Positions 8,170 to 15,212 of a stretch of 20,606 nt of DNA are shown here, in pieces (position 1 is the first letter of the stretch; every line of letters starts with the position of its first letter). The DNA lies in NCBI GenBank assembly GCA_937894495.1, contig CALCRR010000229.1:1-20606 (forward strand), written 5' to 3'. The notes under the pieces were generated by a model. That model saw only the letters and a list, made by a program, of their open reading frames with translations. It searched no databases and was not told where the DNA came from. This DNA is from an uncultured Ruminococcus sp. (lineage in GTDB: Bacteria > Bacillota > Clostridia > Oscillospirales > Ruminococcaceae). Both the position numbers and the translations under genes were made by a program.

Positions 8170-8178
8170 GGTGGAGCT

Positions 8179-8367
8179 ATGGAGAAAAGGTTTGTAAGCT
8201 ATGTTATCGAGTTTGTTATCTATTTCGTTATAGTGACTGTGGTGGAGCTTGTTTTCAGCAAGATAGGTCTGGTGGAGGAATTCAGCCTTGGCACCTGCCT
8301 GGCGCTTTCACTGGGCTGGATAATCGGCAAGGCTATTGTAATTTTGATAGAGAAAAAGAAGAAATAA
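8179..8367 (+). CDS. Small two-TM membrane protein (62 aa)
   Basis: The product is 62 residues with two predicted helices, IEFVIYFVIVTVVELVF (about 10-26) and TCLALSLGWIIGKAIVILI (about 39-57). It has a basic start (MEKRF) and a lysine-rich end (EKKKK). The ATG at 8179 is preceded by AGGGTGGAG, which overlaps the end of the upstream gene. The 9-nt gap suggests translation coupled to the YcxB-like gene and a shared function. Codon use matches the neighbours. The family is not recognised. Confidence 0.7.
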   Translation: MEKRFVSYVIEFVIYFVIVTVVELVFSKIGLVEEFSLGTCLALSLGWIIGKAIVILIEKKKK

Positions 8368-8385
8368 AAAAAGGAATGATATTGA

Positions 8386-9567
8386 ATGAATACCATTGAA
8401 CAGTTTAATGAGCACGTTATGCCCACCTACGGGCGTTACGATCTTGTGCTTGAAAAGGGCGAACAGCGCACTGCGGTCAGCGAGGACGGCAGGGAGTATA
8501 TCGACTTCGGCTCGGGCATTGGCACCAACAGTCTGGGATTTTGCAATGAGGACTGGGTGAAGGCGGTGTGCGATCAGGCGCATAAGATACAGCACACCTC
8601 AAACTACTATTACACAAAGGTTCAGGCTGATTTTGCCAAAAAGCTCTGCGAGGCGACGGGCTACAGCAAAATGTTTTTTGGCAACTCGGGAGCTGAGGCT
8701 AACGAGTGCGCTATAAAGCTGGCAAGAAAATACAGCTTTGATAAGTACGGCAGGCAAGCTGAGAGAAACATCATCATCACTCTGGTGAACAGCTTCCACG
8801 GCAGAACTATGGCTACCCTTTCGGCAACGGGGCAGGAGGTTTTCCATAACTACTTCTTCCCATTTGTGCCGGGCTTTGTGAACGTAAAGGCTAACGATAT
8901 TGCCGACCTTAAAGCTAAGCTGGAAGAAAACAAGGGCAAAGTCTGTGCTGTTATGTTTGAGTTCATTCAGGGCGAGGGCGGAGTTGTACCGCTGGAGAAG
9001 GACTTTGTCAAGGCGATTTTTAAGGAGTGCGAAAATAACGACATTCTCACCATTGCCGATGAGGTGCAGACAGGCGTGGGCAGGACAGGCACGCTGCTTA
9101 CCTCACAGCAGTACGGAGTAAAGCCCGATATCACCACCTTTGCAAAGGGTCTGGCAGGGGGGCTGCCTATAGGGGTCTGCCTTGCAGGTGAAAAGTGCAG
9201 CGATGTGCTCACCCCCGGAACTCACGGCTCCACCTTCGGCGGAAACCCCATTTGCTGCGCAGGCGGCAATGCTGTGCTTGACAAGGTGCTATCTGAGGGA
9301 TTTCTTACTGAGGTGACAAAAAAGGGCGAATACATAAGAGAAAAGCTTTCAGACCACCCCGAGGTAACGGGCATTGACGGTCTGGGGCTTATGCTGGGAA
9401 TTTCTCTTAAAACCAAAAAGGCTGGTGAGGTATGCAAGGCTTGCCTTGATAACGGTCTGCTGATACTAACCGCCAAGGATAAGCTGAGGTTTCTGCCCCC
9501 TCTCACCATAACCTGTGAGGAGATAGACAAGGGGCTTGACATACTGAAGAAAATTTTATCCGAATAA
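8386..9567 (+). CDS. argD: Acetylornithine aminotransferase
   Basis: This is a PLP-dependent class III aminotransferase that converts N-acetylglutamate semialdehyde and glutamate to N-acetylornithine and 2-oxoglutarate. The 393-aa length is typical. Visible family motifs are the FGNSGAEANECAIKLARK phosphate-binding region, SFHGRTMATLSATGQ and D225 in DEVQTGVGRTG, which contacts the PLP ring nitrogen. K254 in TTFAKGLAGGLPIG is the Schiff-base lysine. THGSTFGGNP also matches. The ATG at 8386 follows AAAAAGGAATG. The gene is 18 nt after the 62-aa membrane gene and closes the first transcription block. Its stop (9565-9567) lies one base before the argF -35 box. Confidence 0.95.
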   Translation: MNTIEQFNEHVMPTYGRYDLVLEKGEQRTAVSEDGREYIDFGSGIGTNSLGFCNEDWVKAVCDQAHKIQHTSNYYYTKVQADFAKKLCEATGYSKMFFGNSGAEANECAIKLARKYSFDKYGRQAERNIIITLVNSFHGRTMATLSATGQEVFHNYFFPFVPGFVNVKANDIADLKAKLEENKGKVCAVMFEFIQGEGGVVPLEKDFVKAIFKECENNDILTIADEVQTGVGRTGTLLTSQQYGVKPDITTFAKGLAGGLPIGVCLAGEKCSDVLTPGTHGSTFGGNPICCAGGNAVLDKVLSEGFLTEVTKKGEYIREKLSDHPEVTGIDGLGLMLGISLKTKKAGEVCKACLDNGLLILTAKDKLRFLPPLTITCEEIDKGLDILKKILSE

Positions 9568-9568
9568 G

Positions 9569-9597
9569 TTGACAAAAGGTCAGTAATGCTGTATAAT
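9569..9597 (+). promoter_or_regulatory. Consensus sigma-A promoter for argF
   Basis: TTGACA at 9569-9574 and TATAAT at 9592-9597 are both perfect consensus hexamers with the ideal 17-nt spacer. Transcription should start near 9604, giving a leader of about 30 nt before the argF ATG. The -35 box begins one base after the argD stop. The site would let argF be expressed independently of the upstream genes. Confidence 0.92.
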
Positions 9598-9634
9598 AAG
9601 GTTATTCTTTTTTGACTGATATGGAGGAATTATT

Positions 9635-10546
9635 ATGAAACATCTACTTAAAATGCTTGATCTTTCCAAGGAGGAGATAATCGACATACTCAATCTTGCA
9701 GATCAGCTGAAATATGAGAACAAAAACGGTATCGAGCACAAGGTTTTAAAGGGCAAAACTCTGGGCATGATTTTCCAGAAGTCCTCAACACGTACAAGGG
9801 TCTCTTTTGAGACAGGTATGTATCAGCTGGGCGGTCAGGCACTGTTCCTTTCTAACAGAGATCTGCAGATAGGCAGGGGCGAGCCTGTGCAGGACACCGC
9901 AAGGGTGCTCTCACGCTATCTTGACGGCATTATGATACGCACCTTTGAACAGAAAGAGGTTGAGGATCTGGCTGAGTACGGCTCAATACCGATAATCAAC
10001 GGTCTTACCGACTTCTGCCACCCCTGCCAGGTGCTGGCTGACCTTATGACCATAAGGGAATACAAGGGTCAGTTCGAGGGACTAAAAATGTGCTACATCG
10101 GCGACGGAAACAATATGGCAAACTCCCTTATCGTGGGCGGTCTTAAAGTGGGCATGGAGGTAGCTGTTGCCTGCCCCGACGATTATCAGCCCGATAAAGA
10201 GGTGCTGGACTTCACCAAGGAGTACCCGGGAAAGTTCACCATGACCAATGTGCCCCTTGAAGCTGCCAAGGACGCTGACGTTATCTTCACAGATGTTTGG
10301 ACCTCAATGGGCGAGGAAGCCGAGACTGAGAAGAGAAAGATAGCTTTTGCAGGCTATCAGGTAAATGACGGGATAATGGCTGCGGCAAAGCCTGACGCTA
10401 TGGTGCAGCACTGCCTGCCTGCCCACCGTGAGGAAGAGATAACCGAAAAGGTATTTGAAGCCCACGCTGACGAGATCTTCGACGAGGCTGAAAACAGGCT
10501 GCACGCACAGAAGGCTGTTATGGTCAAGGTAATGGGTGATAAATAA
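9635..10546 (+). CDS. argF: Ornithine carbamoyltransferase
   Basis: This enzyme joins carbamoyl phosphate and ornithine to give citrulline. The 303-aa protein has the carbamoyl-phosphate motif S51-T-R-T-R55, the H129-P-C-Q motif, the ornithine loop DVWTSMGEE and the active-site H259-C-L-P. The SMG loop with HCLP marks it as an ornithine rather than an aspartate transcarbamoylase. The ATG at 9635 follows GGAGGA at 9623-9628. It is preceded by its own consensus promoter and followed 35 nt later by a membrane-protein gene with a good SD. Whether the role is purely anabolic cannot be shown, but the company of argCJBD and the absence of arcA or arcC argue for biosynthesis. Confidence 0.96.
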   Translation: MKHLLKMLDLSKEEIIDILNLADQLKYENKNGIEHKVLKGKTLGMIFQKSSTRTRVSFETGMYQLGGQALFLSNRDLQIGRGEPVQDTARVLSRYLDGIMIRTFEQKEVEDLAEYGSIPIINGLTDFCHPCQVLADLMTIREYKGQFEGLKMCYIGDGNNMANSLIVGGLKVGMEVAVACPDDYQPDKEVLDFTKEYPGKFTMTNVPLEAAKDADVIFTDVWTSMGEEAETEKRKIAFAGYQVNDGIMAAAKPDAMVQHCLPAHREEEITEKVFEAHADEIFDEAENRLHAQKAVMVKVMGDK

Positions 10547-10581
10547 CTTACCTCTTTGACCTTACCGCAAGGAGGTGCGGC

Positions 10582-11004
10582 ATGAAGAAAAGGCTTTTGA
10601 CATTAGCAATAGGCTTCGCAGGGTTACTTGCGGTATGCGTGATAACGTATATCTCCATTGAGCTGGTATCGGCGGTGCTGGGCAGCTTTGATAAACTGAC
10701 CTATCTGCTTTCATGCCTTCTTCCCCTTGTCTGGCTTACCAAGATGTACAGGGCTGTTACAAGAGAGCTTGGCATTGACGGTTTTGAAAAATGGCTTTTT
10801 ATTTCACTTATTCCTGCGCTCATTTGCCTTGCAGCAGCGGCGCTGCTCTGCCAATATGCAAAGCCCAACGATAAGGGATCGACTGCATTATTTCTGATCT
10901 TCACAGCATTGCCTGTATGGTTTTTTGCGGTGATATCAGGGCTTTATGAAGCGGTAAAAAAGGTCGGGGCTTTCAAAAAAGACGGGCAAGCTCAAAATAG
11001 TTAG
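10582..11004 (+). CDS. Four-TM membrane protein of unknown function
   Basis: The 140-aa product has four hydrophobic segments: LLTLAIGFAGLLAVCVITYISI, LTYLLSCLLPLVWL, LFISLIPALICLAAAALLC and ALFLIFTALPVWFFAVISGLY. Short charged loops and a basic, Lys/Gln-rich C-terminus complete it. The start has a strong AAGGAGG at 10569-10575. It is the last gene before the terminator and is probably read from the argF promoter. Codon use matches the neighbours. No family is recognised, and a transport role would be a guess. Confidence 0.75.
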   Translation: MKKRLLTLAIGFAGLLAVCVITYISIELVSAVLGSFDKLTYLLSCLLPLVWLTKMYRAVTRELGIDGFEKWLFISLIPALICLAAAALLCQYAKPNDKGSTALFLIFTALPVWFFAVISGLYEAVKKVGAFKKDGQAQNS

Positions 11005-11016
11005 AATATAAAAAAC

Positions 11017-11053
11017 AATGCCTTTCCCCAAGCTTTTTCGGGGGAAAGGCATT
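11017..11053. terminator. Strong bidirectional terminator
   Basis: A 13-bp perfect stem pairs AATGCCTTTCCCC (11017-11029) with its complement at 11041-11053, around an 11-nt loop. On the plus strand the hairpin is followed by TTATTATATCTTT and would end the argF transcript. On the minus strand it is followed by a better T-run (GTTTTTT) and would end the asparagine-synthetase-like transcript, whose stop is 15 nt away. The two genes converge on it. Confidence 0.9.
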
Positions 11054-11068
11054 TATTATATCTTTCTG

Positions 11069-12607
11069 TTATCTTTTCTCAAAATATTCCTCATACCACA
11101 CTAAGAATGTGTAGATGGTCCAGACCTTACGCCAGTTGTCGGAGTTGCCGCCTGCGTAGTCGGCATAGATAGCCTTTATCTCGTCAACATTGAAGAACTT
11201 TGCAGCAGCCTCGCTGTCGAACTTTCTCCTAACATCTTCGTTGTAGCGCTCGTCAGCCAGCCATATCCTTATGGGGACGATAAAGCCCAGCTTCTTTCTG
11301 AAAGCTATCTCCTCAGGCAGCACCTTGGCGGCAGCGGTCCTGAAAGCCACCTTGTTCTGCTCCTCATTCACCTTGTACTTTGAGGGCAGGCGTGAAGCGA
11401 TATCAAAGATCCTGCGGTCTGTCAGGGGCATACGTATCTCCAGCCCTGCGGCGGTGCTCATTTTATCAATGTTGAGGTAAATGTCACCCTCCAGCCATAT
11501 CTGAATATCCACGTCAGACATTTTGGTGAGGGGGTCAAGTCCCTCGGTCTCGGCATAGATAGGCTCTGCCAGCTTTATAGGCAGCACCTGGGGGTCATAG
11601 TGCTTTAAAATGCGCTGCTTTTCGTCCTCTTTCATTATGTTGGTATTTCCCACATAGAAGGTCTTTAAATTCTCGCCGTAGCGCTCAGCATTGCGGTACA
11701 TATTATAGCCGCCGAAGAACTCATCACTGCCCTCGCCCGAATAGCAGAGCTTTGTGTGCTTTGCCGTGGCGTTGCAGCCAAGGGCAAAAACTATTGCCGA
11801 AGCGTCGCCAAGGGGCTGCTCCATATTATACATAACATAGGGCACGATGGCAAAATAATCCTCGGGAGTTATCCTTAACCTGCTGTTTTCTCTGCCCAGT
11901 ATATCGGCGGTCTGCTTAGCAAGGGGAGACTCGTCAAAGCGTTCCTCGTCATAGCCGCAGGAGTCGGTCATCTGTGCGTCTGACATAGCCAGCACGTAAG
12001 CCGAGTCTACACCACCAGACAGGAAGGACTCAGCAACCTCGCCATCTTCCTTGACCTCGGGCATAATGCCTTTAAGGGTGGTGTGTATTTCCTCAGCCCA
12101 GTCCTCTAAGCTCTTGTCGTTATCGGGGTGGAATTCGGGCTTCCAGTAGCGCTCTAATGTCAGCTCGCCCCCCTGCCAGGTAAGGCTGCAGCCGGGCATA
12201 AGCTTTTTAACGCCCTTGAAGAAGGTGTCCTCTCCTGCCACGTAGGTCAGGCTGAGATATATTTGCAGCATACTCTCGTTGAGCTCCTTTTCAAAGCCCT
12301 CCTGAGAGATGATATCACGTATATAAGTGCCGTAAAGCAGCCTGTTATCTTTAGTTACATAGTAATAAAAGGGCTTTGTGCCGAACTGGTCTCTGACGCA
12401 GAAAAGCTTATCCTCCTTATCATCATAGACCGCAAAGGCGAACATACCGTAGATATGGTCAGCCACTTTGCTGCCCCACTTTTCATAAGCCCTGACTATA
12501 AGCTGCTTCTCACGCTGCTGTCTGTCAAGGGTATCCTCCACCCCCAGCTGTGCGCAAAGCTCGCGCCAGTTGCGGATATGTCCTCTGTATACTTTAAGCT
12601 CTGTCAT
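11069..12607 (-). CDS. Asparagine synthetase-like protein lacking the N-terminal glutaminase nucleophile
   Basis: The 512-aa protein has an intact ATP-pyrophosphatase domain: PPi loop SGGVDS at 197-202, then SGEGSDEFFGG at 290-300 and MPLTDRR. A partial class II glutaminase domain precedes it (GMFAFAVYDDKEDKLFCVRDQFGTKPFYY). Canonical AsnB begins MCGI, with Cys as nucleophile, and reaches the NGEIYNYRELR block near residue 75. This protein starts almost at that block (YRGHIRNWREL at 7-17), so Cys1, the RGPD loop and other glutamine-binding residues are absent. The start is supported by GAGGTG five bases upstream and a promoter beyond. The upstream DNA is AT-rich and noncoding, so a missed longer start is unlikely. 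It may use free ammonia, or may be a repurposed amide ligase. The in vivo substrate is unknown. Confidence 0.85.
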   Translation of the reverse strand: MTELKVYRGHIRNWRELCAQLGVEDTLDRQQREKQLIVRAYEKWGSKVADHIYGMFAFAVYDDKEDKLFCVRDQFGTKPFYYYVTKDNRLLYGTYIRDIISQEGFEKELNESMLQIYLSLTYVAGEDTFFKGVKKLMPGCSLTWQGGELTLERYWKPEFHPDNDKSLEDWAEEIHTTLKGIMPEVKEDGEVAESFLSGGVDSAYVLAMSDAQMTDSCGYDEERFDESPLAKQTADILGRENSRLRITPEDYFAIVPYVMYNMEQPLGDASAIVFALGCNATAKHTKLCYSGEGSDEFFGGYNMYRNAERYGENLKTFYVGNTNIMKEDEKQRILKHYDPQVLPIKLAEPIYAETEGLDPLTKMSDVDIQIWLEGDIYLNIDKMSTAAGLEIRMPLTDRRIFDIASRLPSKYKVNEEQNKVAFRTAAAKVLPEEIAFRKKLGFIVPIRIWLADERYNEDVRRKFDSEAAAKFFNVDEIKAIYADYAGGNSDNWRKVWTIYTFLVWYEEYFEKR

Positions 12608-12640
12608 GGTAACACCTCATTAAAAATAGTTTACTACATA

Positions 12641-12669
12641 ATTATAGCACATAGTCATAAAAAATGCAA
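12641..12669 (-). promoter_or_regulatory. Promoter of the asparagine synthetase-like gene
   Basis: On the minus strand a perfect TATAAT (12646-12641) is preceded by TGC, an extended -10, and by a weak -35 TTGCAT (12669-12664) with a 17-nt spacer. Transcription would start near 12634, about 27 nt before the ATG. The segment is AT-rich and lies just after the terminator of the upstream operon. Confidence 0.75.
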
Positions 12670-12692
12670 CGGATTTTACTATAATTTACCGA

Positions 12693-12727
12693 CAAAAAAA
12701 TCAGCCCGAGCTAAAAAGCGCAGGCTG
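12693..12727 (-). terminator. Rho-independent terminator after the GH25-like gene
   Basis: On the minus strand CAGCC...GGCTG (12727 to 12702) closes an imperfect stem with two internal mismatches and inner GC/GC pairs around TTTTTA. It is followed directly by ATTTTTTTG. It would end the long dgt-dnaG-rpoD transcript 42 nt after the GH25-like stop. Confidence 0.75.
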
Positions 12728-12768
12728 GTAATTTTTTTGTATTCTCACCTGTGGGAGCTATAGAAAGC

Positions 12769-13662
12769 TCACTGTACCACAAAGTATTCCTCAAACTCTT
12801 CCTCCGAGCCCTTAAAAAGCACCATTTCAAGAAAGCCCTTGTCCTCGTAGTATTCAAACTTCACCCTGCTGCTGTAGCCCCAGAAGTCCCATTCTATGCT
12901 CTCGTCCACCTTGCTGTACTCGCTTTCTATCCAGATATAGCAGTCATCAAAACCGTGGGAGTCAAGCAGTCTGCTGTAGGTCTTTTCGCTGCATTTTATA
13001 ACCGGGCTGACGCCGTATTCGCTGATTATACAGTCTGCAAAGGCTCTGAGTCTCTGGGCGACATCTTCATCATCGGGGGGCAGAACACGGTAAAAGCCTG
13101 TGTAGCCCACCTCCACCGCAGGTATGAGGTTTCCCCTCTGACCGCCTACGGTCTTTATAAAGTGCTCAGCCTGCTCTTTGCCGTCCATTGAGATATCAAA
13201 GATATGCAGCATACCCACAGGCAGCGCCGTTTCAGCCGAGCCCGACTTGTTTTTCCTGAAGCTTTCGTCCACATAGGCGGTGCTTTTGGTGGCTCTTATA
13301 TAAGCCATCTGGATATTCTGAGCTGCAAATTTCTCCCAGTTGACCTTGCCCTGCTTTTCGGTGATAACAGGACCTCTCACGGGGTAATCCCTCTTTCTTG
13401 GCTCATTGAACCACAGCTGACCTGTGAAAAACAGTATGGCGATATTCACCATAATGACCGCTATGGACAACAGCACGACCCTTACTATCAGCTTTCTCAG
13501 CCACACCCGTTTTTTCTTCGGCTTTTCGGGGATATCGTAATTTGAGTAATCATCAGCCACCGCTGAATACTCGGCTTCTATCCTCGCCCTTGCTTCGGGG
13601 TCAAGCCTGAAATTCTTTTTGCTGTTATTTCTGCTCCTTGAACTTTTTGAGGTACTCGCCAT
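12769..13662 (-). CDS. GH25 (muramidase)-like membrane protein without catalytic acids
   Basis: The 297-aa product has a basic, Ser/Arg-rich cytoplasmic N-terminus and a single TM helix at about 58-80 (type II anchor). An extracellular GH25-fold domain follows from about residue 93. Fold landmarks are YPVRG, VNWEKFAAQNIQMAYIRAT, YVDESF, LPVGMLHIFD, GKEQAEHFIKTV, YGVSPVI, YIWIESEYS and WDFWGYSS. Active family members read RGxDVSHxQG and PxVDVE. Here these are RGPVITEKQG (V99 at the Asp position) and PAVEVG (E184-V-G186), so both the Asp and the Glu of the catalytic set are replaced. It is probably a binding or structural pseudo-enzyme on the cell surface. The gene starts inside the reading frame that continues the Rrf2 gene (38-nt overlap) and ends before a terminator. 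Confidence 0.85.
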   Translation of the reverse strand: MASTSKSSRSRNNSKKNFRLDPEARARIEAEYSAVADDYSNYDIPEKPKKKRVWLRKLIVRVVLLSIAVIMVNIAILFFTGQLWFNEPRKRDYPVRGPVITEKQGKVNWEKFAAQNIQMAYIRATKSTAYVDESFRKNKSGSAETALPVGMLHIFDISMDGKEQAEHFIKTVGGQRGNLIPAVEVGYTGFYRVLPPDDEDVAQRLRAFADCIISEYGVSPVIKCSEKTYSRLLDSHGFDDCYIWIESEYSKVDESIEWDFWGYSSRVKFEYYEDKGFLEMVLFKGSEEEFEEYFVVQ

Positions 13663-13837
13663 CAGAACCCTCTATCTCCTTTGCGTTGTAGGAACGCTCG
13701 GCGAAATTATAGCTTTCAAGCATTTCCCTGACCTTCAGGGTTATCTCGCAGAACGCCTGCTGAAAGGTGCAGTTACCCGACGCACCCCTGTTGCACTCCC
13801 CCTCAGGCAGAATGGACCTTGAAAAGCAGTAGGTACC
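13625..13837 (-). pseudogene. Severed C-terminal half of the Rrf2 regulator (70 codons)
   Basis: In the same frame as the Rrf2 gene, immediately after its TAG, 70 codons continue without a stop until TAA at 13627-13625. They read as a normal Rrf2 C-terminus: GTYCFSRSILPEGEC, then GNCTFQQAFC and EITLKVREMLESY. Counted as if TAG were one residue, Cys97, Cys105 and Cys112 form the expected cluster-ligand region, and a dimerization helix follows. No start codon with a Shine-Dalgarno serves this segment alone. It may be a dead remnant, or expressed only if the stop is misread or is a sequence error. Confidence 0.85.
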
Positions 13838-14083
13838 CTAGATAGCTTCTATCACGATTCTCAGGTCTATATCCTTCGGCTCCATAGCTATCATATAGCC
13901 GCCCTGTGTGCCCTTGAAAGACCTTACTATCCCTGCTGCCACAAGCTTTCTCAGAATTTTAAGTGCAAATCTCAGCGTTACGCCTGTTTTTTCGGCTATG
14001 GTCTTTGCGTCCAGCTTAACAGGCTCCTTGCACAGCTCTGCCGTTATCCTCACGGCATAATCGGATTCAAGTGTTATATACAC
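13838..14083 (-). CDS. Rrf2-family transcriptional regulator, cut by an in-frame TAG
   Basis: The 81-aa product is the winged-helix DNA-binding half of an Rrf2 protein: YITLESDYAVRITAEL, then IAEKTGVTLRFALKILRKLVAAGIVRS and KGTQGGY. It ends at VIEAI followed by TAG, where the family normally continues with an acidic residue and Gly (EG or DG). The downstream frame restores the whole missing C-terminus. A single G-to-T change (GAG to TAG) would explain the break. The start is GTG at 14083, with GGAGG at 14095-14091, 13 nt after the rpoD stop, so the gene is cotranscribed with rpoD. As written the product lacks the Cys-containing sensor and the dimer helix and probably would not regulate normally. 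The full-length gene would be 152 aa (14083-13625). Confidence 0.88.
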   Translation of the reverse strand: MYITLESDYAVRITAELCKEPVKLDAKTIAEKTGVTLRFALKILRKLVAAGIVRSFKGTQGGYMIAMEPKDIDLRIVIEAI

Positions 14084-14096
14084 GTTTAGGCCTCCA

Positions 14097-15194
14097 TCAA
14101 TCGAGATAATCTCTTACCTTGTTGCTTCTGTTGGGGTGGCGCAGCTTTCTCAGCGCCTTGGCTTCTATCTGGCGTATCCTCTCTCTGGTGACCTTGAACT
14201 CCTGACCTACCTCTTCAAGAGTTCTCGACCTGCCGTCCTCAAGACCGAAGCGCAGTCTCAGCACCTTCTCCTCCCTCTCGGTAAGGGTGGAGAGCACCTG
14301 ATTTATCTGCTCCTTGAGCAGCACCAGTGACGCAGCCTCGGCAGGGGCTGGGGCGTCATCGTCGGGTATAAAGTCGCCCAGGTGAGAGTCCTCCTCCTCG
14401 CCGATAGGAGTTTCCAGCGATACGGGGTCCTGTGCTATACGCATTATCTCTCTTACTCTCTCAACGCTCATATCCAGCTCCTCGGCGATCTCCTCGGGCG
14501 AGGGGTCGTGACCGTTTTTATGCAAAAGCTGTGACGATACCTTTTTTACCTTTGTTATAGTCTCCACCATGTGCACAGGTATACGTATGGTCCTTGCCTG
14601 GTCGGCGATAGCCCTGGTTATAGCCTGTCTTATCCACCATGTGGCATAGGTTGAGAACTTGAAGCCCTTTTTGTAATCGAACTTCTCCACAGCCTTTATA
14701 AGACCCATGTTGCCCTCCTGGATAAGATCAAGAAAGCTCATGCCTCTGCCCACATATCTTTTTGCAATGGAAACAACAAGACGCAGGTTAGCCTCAGCAA
14801 GTCTTTTTCTCGCCTTTGAAGCCTCCTTTTCGTTATCGCCCGACATCTTCTCAGCCAGCTGTATCTCCTCCTCAGAGGTCAGCAGCGGCACTCTGCCTAT
14901 CTCTTTAAGATATATCTTAACAGGGTCATCAATGGCGATACCGTCTGTTGACAGTGAAATATCCACACCGTCAGGCTCCAGCTCGTCATCGGGGTTGACA
15001 AAATCAAGGGTGTCGTCCACCACCACATCGTCGATTATCTCGATATTAAGGCTTGCGCAGGTGTCATAGAAATTGTCCATCTGCTCCACGTCAAAATCAA
15101 GCTTTTCAAGGGCATCGGTTATCTCCTTGGTGGTCAGCTTGCCTGTCTGCTTGCCGTGCTCCATCAGGTTTTCCATTATCTTGCTTTTTTCCAT
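14097..15194 (-). CDS. rpoD: Primary sigma factor RpoD/SigA
   Basis: This is the housekeeping sigma subunit of RNA polymerase. The 365-aa length is typical of Firmicute SigA. A short region 1.1 lies at about 1-65, followed by an acidic linker. Region 1.2 is DDPVKIYLKEIGRVPLL (89-105), and region 2 spans about 138-208, including DLIQEGNMGLIKAVEKFD and YATWWIRQAITRAI. Region 3 lies at about 210-290. Region 4 is at about 300-365, with the helix-turn-helix VTRERIRQIEAKALRKLRHP that contacts the -35 box. The ATG at 15194 has AAGGAG at 15208-15203. It is 18 nt after dnaG. The two TTGACA/TATAAT promoters in this window fit the regions 2 and 4 seen here. Confidence 0.97.
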   Translation of the reverse strand: MEKSKIMENLMEHGKQTGKLTTKEITDALEKLDFDVEQMDNFYDTCASLNIEIIDDVVVDDTLDFVNPDDELEPDGVDISLSTDGIAIDDPVKIYLKEIGRVPLLTSEEEIQLAEKMSGDNEKEASKARKRLAEANLRLVVSIAKRYVGRGMSFLDLIQEGNMGLIKAVEKFDYKKGFKFSTYATWWIRQAITRAIADQARTIRIPVHMVETITKVKKVSSQLLHKNGHDPSPEEIAEELDMSVERVREIMRIAQDPVSLETPIGEEEDSHLGDFIPDDDAPAPAEAASLVLLKEQINQVLSTLTEREEKVLRLRFGLEDGRSRTLEEVGQEFKVTRERIRQIEAKALRKLRHPNRSNKVRDYLD

Positions 15195-15212
15195 TTTAAA
15201 CTCTCCTTAGTG

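Noticed and set aside
9575..9634. ArgR/AhrC operator at the argF promoter
   Set aside because: TGTATAAT-like bases resemble half a site, but no second half with the right palindrome follows.
12263..13545. Long plus-strand open frames opposite the asparagine-synthetase and GH25-like genes
   Set aside because: They are antisense shadows without Shine-Dalgarno sites or recognisable domains, while the minus strand carries clear families.
13838..13840. UAG recoding (pyrrolysine or read-through) in the Rrf2 gene
   Set aside because: TAG ends other genes here normally (argC at 3868-3870, the YcxB-like gene at 8167-8169). No recoding element is visible, so mutation or base error is simpler.
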